DNA from: Acidobacteriota bacterium
GTDB lineage: Bacteria; Acidobacteriota; Vicinamibacteria; Vicinamibacterales; Fen-181
NCBI GenBank assembly: GCA_025363775.1
Contig: JANYLG010000192.1
Span: 1-32,395, forward strand
Direction: 5' to 3'
Length of the DNA stretch: 32,395 nt
In this document: positions 1-7,253 of the stretch, one piece after another
Layout: each line of letters starts with the position of its first letter
Numbering within the stretch: position 1 is the stretch's first letter
The notes under the pieces: generated by a model
Databases searched by the model: none
Told to the model about the DNA's origin: nothing
What the model saw: the letters and a program-made list of their open reading frames with translations, nothing else
Made by a program: the position numbers and the translations under genes

Positions 1-1367
1 ACGTCGCGGATGTTCGCCATGCCGGTGGCATAGACGACCGCGCGGTCGAACCCCAGGCCGAACCCGGCGTGCGGCACGGTCCCATACCGGCGCAGGTCTC
101 GGTACCACCAGTACACCGCAGGGTCGAGCCCCATCTCGGCGATGCGGCGGTCGAGGACATCGAGCCGCTCCTCGCGTTGGCTGCCACCGATGATCTCTCC
201 GATGCCTGGAGCGAGCACATCCATGGCGGCCACGGTGCGGTCGTCGTCGTTCAGGCGCATGTAGAACGCCTTGATCTGCTTTGGGTAGTTGAGCACGACC
301 ACCGGTCGCCCGGCGTGCTCCTCGCACAGGTACCGTTCGTGCTCGGCCTGCAGCGCGACACCCCACTCCACCGGGAACTCGAAGGAACGGCTGCTGCGGC
401 GGAGGATCGCGACCGCCTCGGTGTATTCCATCCGCACGAAGCTGGAGCGCACGAAGTCCTCGAGGCGGCGTACCACATCCTTGTCGATCCGATCGGCGAA
501 GAAGGCCATGTCGTCGGCCCGCTCCACCAGCACGGCGCTGAAGATGTACCGGAGGAACTCCTCGGCCAGATCGGCGTTGGCCGTGAGATCGGCAAACGCC
601 AGCTCGGGCTCGACCATCCAGAACTCGGAGAGGTGCCGGCTGGTGTTGGAGTTTTCGGCGCGAAAGGTGGGGCCGAAGGTGTAGACGCGCGAGAGCGCCA
701 GGCAATAGCTCTCGACATTGAGCTGCCCGGACACGGTGAGATGGGTGGGCCGCCCGAAGAAATCCTGCGCGAAGTCGATCCGCCCCTCCGACGTGTGCGG
801 GAGATTGGCCAGGTCGAGCGTCGAGACGCGGAACATCTCCCCGGCGCCCTCGGCGTCACTGGCGGTGATGATGGGTGTATGCACCCAGTAGTAGCCGTGC
901 TCGTGAAGGTAGCGGTGCATCGCCATGGCGAGGCAGTGCCGCACCCGCGCCACCGCTCCGAAGGTGTTGGTTCGGACGCGGAGGTGCGCCACTTCACGGA
1001 GATACTCGAAGGAGTGGCGCTTGGGCGTGATCGGGTAGCTTTCCGGGTCGTCGACCCAGCCCACCACGGTCACCGACTCGGCGAGCAGTTCCACCGCCTG
1101 TCCCTTCCCCTGGGACGGCGCCAGGGTTCCCATGGCGGTGACGGCGCAGCCCGCGGACAGGCGCAGGACCTCGTCCTGGTAGTTGGCCAGCGCGGCGGGT
1201 GCCACCACCTGCAACGGATCGTGGCATGACCCATCGTGAACATGGAGGAAGGAGAGCCCCGCCTTGGAGTCGCGGCGGGTGCGGATCCAGCCCTGGACGG
1301 TGGCGGGCAATCCGGCAGCCACCCGGCCCCCAAGGATGTCAGCAATGCGATAGGTCGGTGCGGCCAC
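1..1367 (-). CDS. asnS: Asparaginyl-tRNA synthetase (partial, C-terminus off the window)
   Basis: Cytoplasmic class II aminoacyl-tRNA synthetase that charges tRNA-Asn. It is absent from the ORF track because it runs off the left edge without a stop. Translating the minus strand from 1367 gives an uninterrupted frame of about 455 codons. The N-terminal OB-fold anticodon-binding domain has '[12 protein letters not shown]' and '[10 protein letters not shown]'. The class II core has '[20 protein letters not shown]' (motif 2) and '[20 protein letters not shown]' (motif 3), which is typical of AsnRS rather than AspRS. Only about ten residues should be missing. I chose the GTG at 1367 because GAGGAG lies just upstream with good spacing and the protein then begins at the usual N-terminus. 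It diverges from eno. The overlapping ORFs at 69-1229 (+) and 251-997 (-) are shadows. Confidence 0.95.
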   Translation of the reverse strand, partial: MAAPTYRIADILGGRVAAGLPATVQGWIRTRRDSKAGLSFLHVHDGSCHDPLQVVAPAALANYQDEVLRLSAGCAVTAMGTLAPSQGKGQAVELLAESVTVVGWVDDPESYPITPKRHSFEYLREVAHLRVRTNTFGAVARVRHCLAMAMHRYLHEHGYYWVHTPIITASDAEGAGEMFRVSTLDLANLPHTSEGRIDFAQDFFGRPTHLTVSGQLNVESYCLALSRVYTFGPTFRAENSNTSRHLSEFWMVEPELAFADLTANADLAEEFLRYIFSAVLVERADDMAFFADRIDKDVVRRLEDFVRSSFVRMEYTEAVAILRRSSRSFEFPVEWGVALQAEHERYLCEEHAGRPVVVLNYPKQIKAFYMRLNDDDRTVAAMDVLAPGIGEIIGGSQREERLDVLDRRIAEMGLDPAVYWWYRDLRRYGTVPHAGFGLGFDRAVVYATGMANIRD

Positions 1368-1746
1368 AAGGCTCTCCTCTGATCGTGCCGGGCGGACAGG
1401 CGTCCCGGCGAATGTCGTTGCAATCCCCTTCGATTGTACTGGGAAATGGGACCGGATCGAATGTCACGTTCTGCCCGGCGACCTGCAGCACGGGAGATCG
1501 AGCAGGTGGCGGCGCACGTCGATCGTCTCCCCGTGGTTCTGAACAGGTATGATTGCCTGAGCGACGTAGAAAACCGCGAGGCGGGAGCTTCGCCAGCCGA
1601 ATCAACGGAGGCCGCGACGGTCGCTCGCGCGATCGCGGGGCCGTCTTGCCGCCTCGCCTGGCGCTGGTGATGGCCTGGCAGAACGGTCTTGCGGGATCTT
1701 GTGGGCATCTCAACACGACGGGCCGGTAGCCCGGGGAGTCTTCAGC
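1368..1746. other. Divergent intergenic region asnS/eno
   Basis: This 379-nt gap separates divergent genes. Besides the possible asnS promoter there is a TATGAT hexamer at 1548-1553 on the plus strand that could be an eno -10, but I see no convincing -35. The 78-aa ORF at 1434-1670 has no recognisable domain and I do not call it. No RNA gene or repeat was recognised. Confidence 0.4.
1433..1461 (-). promoter_or_regulatory. Possible asnS promoter
   Basis: On the minus strand a good -10 hexamer TACAAT lies at 1438-1433. Seventeen bases upstream is only a weak -35, TTCGAT. The -10 sits about 65 nt upstream of the asnS GTG. The same TACAAT hexamer recurs upstream of two other minus-strand genes in this window, which gives some support. 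Confidence 0.35.
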
Positions 1747-3024
1747 ATGAGTGCGATTGCGCAGGTTCGGGCACGGGAAATCCTCGACTCGCGTGGAAAC
1801 CCAACGGTGGAAGTGGATGTCCACCTGAAAGACGGCGCCTGGGGTCGGGCCGCGGTCCCGTCGGGCGCCTCGACTGGCGAGCGTGAAGCCCTCGAGTTGC
1901 GTGACGGCGACAAGCACCGCTTTGGGGGCAAGGGCGTCATGCTCGCCGTGAATCACGTCAACACCGAGATCGCGAAGGCGCTCGAGGGTGCCGATTGTCG
2001 GGACCAGGCTGGAATCGACTGCCGGCTCATCGAGCTCGACGGTACGCCAGAGAAAACGCGGCTCGGCGCGAATGCGCTGCTCGGTGTCTCGATGGCCGTC
2101 GCGCGTGCCGCGGCTGATGACGCCAAGGTGCCTCTCTACCGCTACCTCGCCGGCAGGCGACGCGTCTCCCGCCTTCCGGTGCCGATGATCAATGTGGTGA
2201 ACGGCGGCGTCCATGCCGCGAACACGCTCGACTTCCAGGAGTTCATGCTGGTGCCGGTCGGAGCGCCGACCTTCAAGGAGGCCATTCGCTGGAGCGCCGA
2301 AGTCTTCCACGCCCTGAAGGCGCTGCTGAAAGAGAACGGCCATCCCACCTCGGTGGGTGACGAGGGCGGCTACGCGCCGAACTTCCACAAGGCGGAAGAA
2401 GCGCTGGACGCGATGGTCCTCGCCATCAAGCGCGCCGGCTACACGCCCGGCGCTGACATCAGCCTGGCGTTGGATTCGGCCGCCAGCGAGATGTGGGAAG
2501 ACGGCGGCTACGTCTTTCATAAAGCCGGCGGCGGCCGCCTGACGCCCGCACAGATGGTGGATCTCTACGCCGCCCTGGTTGGGCACTACCCCATCGTCTC
2601 GATTGAAGACGGCCTGGCCGAGAACGACTGGGACGGCTGGAAGGCGCTCACCAATCGCCTGGGAGCCTCGACGATGCTGGTGGGCGACGACATCTTCGTG
2701 ACCAATCCGGCCATCATCGCGAAGGGCATCGCCGCAGGGGTCGCGAACGCCACGCTCATCAAATTGAATCAGATCGGGACGGTGACCGAGACGCTCCAGG
2801 CGATCGAGACGTCGCGGACCGCGGGCTATCGGGTCGTGATCTCGCATCGTTCCGGAGAGACCGAGGACCCCTTCATCGCGGATTTCTCGGTCGCGGTCGG
2901 CGCCGATTACATCAAGACCGGTTCGGTCGCCCGCTCTGAGCGCGTGGCGAAGTACAACCAACTGATGCGGATCGAGGAGGAACTGGGAGCGGCGGCCCAG
3001 TACGGTCGCACGATCGTGGGCTAG
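1747..3024 (+). CDS. eno: Enolase (phosphopyruvate hydratase)
   Basis: Cytoplasmic glycolytic enzyme that interconverts 2-phosphoglycerate and phosphoenolpyruvate; in many bacteria it also associates with RNase E. The protein is 425 aa, the normal family length. It opens with '[16 protein letters not shown]' and contains 'VGDDIFVTN', the signature '[14 protein letters not shown]' with the catalytic Lys at about residue 339, and 'SHRSGETED' near the C-terminus. The ORF track begins at a TTG at 1699, but the ATG at 1747 gives the canonical N-terminus and has GGGGAG upstream. It is transcribed alone, divergent from asnS, and a 108-nt gap separates it from the next gene. Confidence 0.97.
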   Translation: MSAIAQVRAREILDSRGNPTVEVDVHLKDGAWGRAAVPSGASTGEREALELRDGDKHRFGGKGVMLAVNHVNTEIAKALEGADCRDQAGIDCRLIELDGTPEKTRLGANALLGVSMAVARAAADDAKVPLYRYLAGRRRVSRLPVPMINVVNGGVHAANTLDFQEFMLVPVGAPTFKEAIRWSAEVFHALKALLKENGHPTSVGDEGGYAPNFHKAEEALDAMVLAIKRAGYTPGADISLALDSAASEMWEDGGYVFHKAGGGRLTPAQMVDLYAALVGHYPIVSIEDGLAENDWDGWKALTNRLGASTMLVGDDIFVTNPAIIAKGIAAGVANATLIKLNQIGTVTETLQAIETSRTAGYRVVISHRSGETEDPFIADFSVAVGADYIKTGSVARSERVAKYNQLMRIEEELGAAAQYGRTIVG

Positions 3025-3132
3025 CGGAAGGCCTTCGAGTTCCTTCGCGGCAGAGTTCGCGGAGGCGTATAGTTGATGTTGCCGATCGGAGACAATGAGG
3101 TCTCCGTGGAGCCTGATGGAGGAAGATAAGCT

Positions 3133-3723
3133 ATGCGTGTCAGTGTCAGATTCTTGGGGCTGGCCTTGGGCCTCGCTCTCTCGGTTGCCGGATGCGGGGC
3201 GCCGCCCGCGGCAGACATGAACGCGGCCAAGACCGCCGTCGAGAAGTCTGTGGCGGCAGGCGCTGGTGATTACGCCGCCGATTCGCTGAAGGCTGCCCAG
3301 GATGCCCAGGCATCGCTCGATGCCGAGGTGAAGGCCCAGGACGGCAAGTGGTTCAAGTCGTACGACAAGGCGAAGGAACTCTCGGCCGTCGTGAAGACGG
3401 CAGCCGACAAGGCTGCGGCCGATGCCGTCACCGGTAAGGAACAGGCCAAGACCGAGGCGACCGCCGCCATCGGCGAGGCCAAGACCCTGCTGGACGAGGC
3501 CAAGGCTCTCCTGAACAAGGCGCCGAAAGGGAAAGGCTCGGCTGCCGACATCGAGGCCATGAAGGCCGACCTGACGGCCGCGACCACCGCGATCACGGAA
3601 GCCGAAGGCGCACTGAGCAGCGAGCGCTTCCTCGACGCCAAGGCCAAGGCGTCAGCCGCCAGGAACACCGCCTCGAGCGTCAAGACCGCCGTTGAGACGG
3701 CCATGGCAGCCAAGAAGCGGTAG
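3133..3723 (+). CDS. Alanine-rich coiled-coil lipoprotein (DUF4398-like)
   Basis: A 196-aa predicted lipoprotein. It has a short positively charged start, a hydrophobic stretch and the lipobox 'SVAGC' with the lipidated Cys at residue 21. The rest is rich in Ala, Lys, Glu and Asp and should form long helices or coiled coils with no catalytic motif. Residues 46-56 ('DYAADSLKAAQ') resemble DUF4398 proteins and match residues 66-76 of the next gene ('TWAPDELRAAE'). The C-terminus is 'AAKKR', reminiscent of the basic tail through which Braun's lipoprotein is attached to peptidoglycan. GGAGGAAG precedes the ATG. A TATAGT at 3068-3073 could be a -10. L,D-transpeptidase genes follow directly. A structural envelope role is likely; covalent anchoring is inference. 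Confidence 0.85.
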   Translation: MRVSVRFLGLALGLALSVAGCGAPPAADMNAAKTAVEKSVAAGAGDYAADSLKAAQDAQASLDAEVKAQDGKWFKSYDKAKELSAVVKTAADKAAADAVTGKEQAKTEATAAIGEAKTLLDEAKALLNKAPKGKGSAADIEAMKADLTAATTAITEAEGALSSERFLDAKAKASAARNTASSVKTAVETAMAAKKR

Positions 3724-3735
3724 CGCGATTCCCGG

Positions 3736-3784
3736 GCGAACCCCCTGCGGGACGGCGCCATCCGGCGCCTCCTACAGGGTTCGC
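3736..3784 (+). promoter_or_regulatory. Composite stem-loop between lipoprotein and transpeptidase genes
   Basis: An outer stem pairs 3736-3747 (GCGAACCCCCTG) with 3775-3784 (CAGGGTTCGC) with a two-base bulge. An inner perfect 6-bp stem pairs 3754-3759 with 3764-3769 (GGCGCC/GGCGCC, loop ATCC). No T-run follows, so it may be a partial terminator, an attenuator or an mRNA-stability element that sets unequal output of the two genes. Confidence 0.5.
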
Positions 3785-3819
3785 GTGTCGCGGCACCCTG
3801 GCCCTCAGGATTCTCTCCA

Positions 3820-5010
3820 TTGGAGAACAGCACACCGCAAGGCGCGAACGGTTGGGCGCGGAGCAGATGGTACGCCCTCGCCGCCGGCATCGCGCTGCTG
3901 GCGATCGCGTACGGCATCGTGAGCGTCATCGGATCGCGTCGCGAGACCGCGATCCGAACTGCGTCCGACGCCGCCCGCGTGGCCGTTCGGGAGGCACGTA
4001 CCGCAGAGGCCAAGACGTGGGCCCCGGATGAATTGAGGGCCGCCGAACGCGCCTCGAGCGACGCGCTGACCGCCCAGCGCATCGAGGAGACGGGATTCTG
4101 GCCCGTCCCCGACGCCGCGCGCGTCGTCCGAGCGTATGCTGGAGCCGAACGTGCGGCGCGAGAGGCGCTCACACTCGCGCGCACGCGCCGCGCGGCGGCG
4201 GAAGGTGGGGCGACCTCCCAGATCGAGGAAGCCGGCGCGGCCGTCTCGTCCAGCGAGACGCTGGCCTTGACGATCCACGTTGGCGCCGAGCGCCGCCGCA
4301 TGTTGGCCCAGGCGCGATCGGTCCTGGAGGAAGCGCGCGCCTACCAGCGCGAGGGCGATTTCAAGAGCGCGGCCATGCGTGCGCGCCAGGCCACGGAACT
4401 GGCCGTGGGCCTGCGCGACGACGCGGCTGCGGTGGCCGCCCGCTACGCCGATTCCGACACGGTCGCACGGTGGCAGCGCTGGAAGGAAGAAACCATCGCC
4501 TGGTCCCGGCGCGAGGGCCGGGTGGCAATCGTCGTGTTCAAGGAAGCGCACCTGCTGACGCTCTTCGTGCGCGGCGAGCCAGTGAAGACGTACCAGGTCG
4601 ACCTGAGCGTCAATTGGATCGCCGACAAGTCGCAGGAAGGCGACCGCGCAACCCCCGAGGGCCGATACCGGGTGGCCAGTCGGACGGCGAATCTGTCGTC
4701 GGTCTATTACAAGGCCCTGCTCCTCGACTACCCCAATGCGGAAGACCGCGCCAGGTTCAGCCGCGCGCGCCGCAGCGGTGAGGTACCGCCTTCGGCCAGA
4801 ATCGGCGGCCTCATCGAGATCCATGGCGGGGGCGGCCGTCGCCAGGATTGGACGACCGGCTGCGTCGCCCTGGCGAATACCGACATGGACGAGGTGTTTG
4901 GTCGCGTGGGCGTCGGCACGCCCGTCACCATTGTGGGAAACGACAACTATGGAGCCATCGCCGAGTTTGCCGTCAAGCAACGGCAGGCCAGAGCCGGCCG
5001 CCGGCCCTGA
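3820..5010 (+). CDS. Membrane-anchored L,D-transpeptidase (YkuD) with helical N-terminal domain
   Basis: A 396-aa protein. Residues 18-38 form a membrane anchor. Residues 40-220 are an Ala/Arg/Glu-rich helical region with a DUF4398-like motif ('TWAPDELRAAE'). Residues 225-375 form a YkuD domain, which cross-links peptidoglycan or joins proteins to it by L,D-transpeptidation and normally faces the periplasm. The active-site segment has His335 ('IEIHGGGG') and Cys348 ('WTTGCVALAN'); the residue two before Cys is Thr rather than the common His, a known-looking but non-canonical variant. The start is a TTG with AGGA nine bases upstream; no better start is visible. The gene lies between the lipoprotein gene and a second transpeptidase gene and overlaps the latter. 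Confidence 0.88.
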   Translation: MENSTPQGANGWARSRWYALAAGIALLAIAYGIVSVIGSRRETAIRTASDAARVAVREARTAEAKTWAPDELRAAERASSDALTAQRIEETGFWPVPDAARVVRAYAGAERAAREALTLARTRRAAAEGGATSQIEEAGAAVSSSETLALTIHVGAERRRMLAQARSVLEEARAYQREGDFKSAAMRARQATELAVGLRDDAAAVAARYADSDTVARWQRWKEETIAWSRREGRVAIVVFKEAHLLTLFVRGEPVKTYQVDLSVNWIADKSQEGDRATPEGRYRVASRTANLSSVYYKALLLDYPNAEDRARFSRARRSGEVPPSARIGGLIEIHGGGGRRQDWTTGCVALANTDMDEVFGRVGVGTPVTIVGNDNYGAIAEFAVKQRQARAGRRP

Positions 5011-5740
5011 GCCCGACTCGCTATCGACATCTGCGCCGATCAACCCGTCTGCCATAGGTCCGCGCGGATTTGGCCTGCTTCCGCTCGACCGGCGTACCTG
5101 GAGTCTCGTGACACTGGTCACCCTGCTGCTCGCCATCGCGTGGGCGGGCACGGGTTATCGCTACGAGCCGTACGTGGAAGCGCCCCCAGCATTGTCGGGC
5201 GACGTCCCGGCCAACGATCGCAGCCTGAAGCCGTTGGCATCGCGCCTGGCCAGGCGCACACGCGATCTCAACGCTCGCTTGAAAGCGACCGCCCCGCGCG
5301 GGGTGTACATTGTCATCGATCAGACTCAGAACCGGCTGTACCTGAAACGCAACGATGAGACGCTGCTCCAGGCCGTGTGCTCGGCAGGCTCTGGCATGGT
5401 GCTCAAGGAGAGCGGCGGCAAGAAGCGCGAGTGGGTGTTCGACTCGCCGCGCGGACGATTCGAAGTGTTGTCGATGCTGCGCAATCCCGTGTGGAGGAAA
5501 CCCGATTGGGCCTTCGTGGAAGAGTCGCAGCCAATTCCGAAAAACCCGACCGAACGCCTTGACTACGGCTCGTTGGGCGAGTATGCGCTGTATTTCGGCA
5601 ACGGGTACATGATCCACGGAACCCTGTACGAACGGCTGCTCGGACGAGCCGTCTCGCACGGGTGCATCCGCGTGGGGCACGACGATTTGCGCGAGGTCTG
5701 GGCGCATGCGAATGTCGGCACGCCGATCTTCATCTACTGA
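4949..5740 (+). CDS. L,D-transpeptidase (YkuD), second copy
   Basis: About 263 aa from the chosen start. One transmembrane segment ('WSLVTLVTLLLAIAW') is followed by a periplasmic linker and a YkuD domain starting at 'GVYIVIDQTQNRLYL'. The catalytic signature is canonical: His223 in 'YMIHGT' and 'SHGCIRV' with His237 and Cys239. It probably performs peptidoglycan 3-3 cross-linking or attaches envelope proteins. The ORF track starts far upstream at 4736 inside the previous gene; the ATG at 4949 is the most reasonable start and overlaps the previous gene by 62 nt, which implies translational coupling. A GTG at 5108 is a shorter alternative but would lose part of the anchor. The stop is followed almost at once by the next gene's earliest possible start. 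Confidence 0.88.
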   Translation: MEPSPSLPSSNGRPEPAAGPEPDSLSTSAPINPSAIGPRGFGLLPLDRRTWSLVTLVTLLLAIAWAGTGYRYEPYVEAPPALSGDVPANDRSLKPLASRLARRTRDLNARLKATAPRGVYIVIDQTQNRLYLKRNDETLLQAVCSAGSGMVLKESGGKKREWVFDSPRGRFEVLSMLRNPVWRKPDWAFVEESQPIPKNPTERLDYGSLGEYALYFGNGYMIHGTLYERLLGRAVSHGCIRVGHDDLREVWAHANVGTPIFIY

Positions 5741-5807
5741 CATGCCACGATATCTGTTCCCCCGACGTCGAGGACTTCTCACATCAGGGACGAAGGTGTG
5801 GCAGGTC

Positions 5808-6554
5808 ATGACGAGACGCCGAGCACGGTGCGGCTGGGGGCTGGCGATGGTCGCAGTCGGCGTCCTGGCCGCCGCGTGCACGAGAGCCCCGACAACACAA
5901 AAGTCCACCGATCTTCGGGCGGAAGTGGCCCGGCTCCAGCGGACCAGCGCGCTCCTTCAGCGCCAGATCGATCTGGCCGACGAGAAGGAGTTTTACCTGG
6001 TGATCGATCCGGCCGGGTCCGAGGTGTCGCTGATGCTTCGTGGCGCCCAACTGCAGCGCTATCCCGTTCTTGGTCTGCAGATCGGACACCCCCGGGTCTC
6101 ATGGGTGGGCCGGCACGATCCGCGGCCGTGGCAGGGCACAACCTGGTTGAATGGCAAGCTGGATCCGCCCCGCCAGATCGACCGGCTTGTCATTCAGGCC
6201 GCCCCGCCGGGCAAGGACGTGGCCGAGCCCGAGCCGGCGGTAATCCCGCCCACAGCCGAGGAGCTCTACCCCGTGCCGACGCGGTACCATATTCGCTTCG
6301 CCGGTGGCCTCTCGCTGGAGATCCGCCCGCGTGAAGCGGACGCGAATGCGGGGCGCTGGGCACGTCTGTGGGCTTCCTGGAGCGCCAAGTGGCGTGATGT
6401 CGCTTCCGCGGTTCTTGCCAGGGATCGCGACGCCGTCAGGCTGCGCATGGCCATGAACCCGAAGGACGCCGAATCGCTCTACCGCTCCCTGCCGCCCGCC
6501 GTCCGGCTCATCGTCCTTGCCGGCCGCCCAGACGCGCCCGCGGATTCCAAGTGA
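5808..6554 (+). CDS. Lipoprotein resembling the YkuD N-lobe but without its catalytic motif
   Basis: About 248 aa. The lipobox 'VLAAAC' follows a basic, hydrophobic signal sequence, so it is probably an outer-membrane lipoprotein. After a short coiled coil ('AEVARLQRTSALLQRQ') comes 'EFYLVIDPAGSEVSLMLRGA', which aligns by eye with the first YkuD strands of the upstream gene ('GVYIVIDQTQNRLYLKRNDE'). No HG..SHGC motif follows, so transpeptidation is not expected. It may be a partner or regulator of the adjacent enzymes. I chose the ATG at 5808, which gives a normal lipoprotein signal. An ATG at 5742, one base after the previous stop, would add 22 residues. The 3' end overlaps the convergent M1 remnant. 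Confidence 0.75.
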   Translation: MTRRRARCGWGLAMVAVGVLAAACTRAPTTQKSTDLRAEVARLQRTSALLQRQIDLADEKEFYLVIDPAGSEVSLMLRGAQLQRYPVLGLQIGHPRVSWVGRHDPRPWQGTTWLNGKLDPPRQIDRLVIQAAPPGKDVAEPEPAVIPPTAEELYPVPTRYHIRFAGGLSLEIRPREADANAGRWARLWASWSAKWRDVASAVLARDRDAVRLRMAMNPKDAESLYRSLPPAVRLIVLAGRPDAPADSK

Positions 6555-7061
6555 CCAGTAGAGCCTTCTTCGCGAACTCGCCGGCCTGCATCAGCAGCCA
6601 CGTGATCGGATCGAGCGTGACGTCGAGCGGTTCCTTGTCGAGCGGGATGGTGAACGTCTGGTCGCGTTGACCGAACTGCACCACCTCGACCTTCGGCGCG
6701 GCGCCGCGATCGGTCACGATGCCGATGTCGATGGCCGTCACGTAGACCGTGTCGGTCGCCTGCGCCTGGCGGAGTTCAACGGTCAACACGCCGGCGGCGT
6801 AGGCCCAGCTCCCCTTGAGGCGCCAATCAGATCGAGGAGCAGTTCTGCGACACCGTCTGTCTTGAACACGAGGTCGATGTCGGCCTGGCCCGAGATGACG
6901 CGGGTCCCATCCTTCAGCTCGATCCTGAAGATGTACTGCTGGACGTCGATGCCTGGCTGTCTTGTGTAGGTGTCCGCCGCGGCCGGCGCGCCGGGCGCCA
7001 TGAGCATGACGGCGGCAACGCCGACATCTCCGACGAACCGGCCGATGAGCCGTCGAAACAT
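6508..7061 (-). pseudogene. Collapsed M1-family aminopeptidase
   Basis: Two frames carry the two ends of one protein. From the ATG at 7061 (GGAG upstream) there is a signal peptide and 'QPGIDVQQYIFRIELKDGTR', the usual start of M1 metallopeptidases. At about 6818-6828 the homology jumps into another frame with 'LKGSWAYAAGVLTVEL' and 'TFTIPLDKEPLDVTLDP', the usual end of the M1 catalytic region. The HExxH zinc centre and everything between are missing, so an internal deletion has joined the termini out of frame. The intact family is several times longer. It overlaps the end of the upstream convergent lipoprotein gene by about 47 nt. A functional short gene is unlikely. Confidence 0.75.
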
Positions 7062-7149
7062 GAATTCGCTCCGTGTGATGGCCGAGGGTTCGTCTGCCAC
7101 CTCCCGGCGTGACCGGATGGCCGGTGGCCGCGACCAGTGCTGACAAGGC

Positions 7150-7189
7150 GAAGGCCCGGACCCGCCATTCCTGGCGAACCCGGGCCTTC
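7150..7189 (-). terminator. Strong composite hairpin after the C69 peptidase gene
   Basis: A perfect 10-bp outer stem (GAAGGCCCGG at 7150-7159 with CCGGGCCTTC at 7180-7189), a symmetric 3x3 internal loop and an inner 5-bp stem (7163-7167 with 7172-7176) leave a 4-nt loop. Read on the minus strand the loop is GGAA, a GNRA-type tetraloop. It lies about 65 nt beyond the C69 stop and before the M1 remnant. It lacks a T-tract, so termination is inferred from strength and position. Confidence 0.6.
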
Positions 7190-7253
7190 TCGACAATCCT
7201 GTGTTCGGCCGCCAATCACCCTGCCGAGACTCTGTGGTTCCGGCTCGACCGGG

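Noticed and set aside
1339-2961. 540-aa minus-strand ORF antisense to eno
   Set aside because: High-GC mirror frame of enolase with no recognisable domain.
3025-3040. GAAGGCCTTC palindrome just after the eno stop
   Set aside because: Only 10 bp with no loop and no T-run, so too weak to call a terminator.
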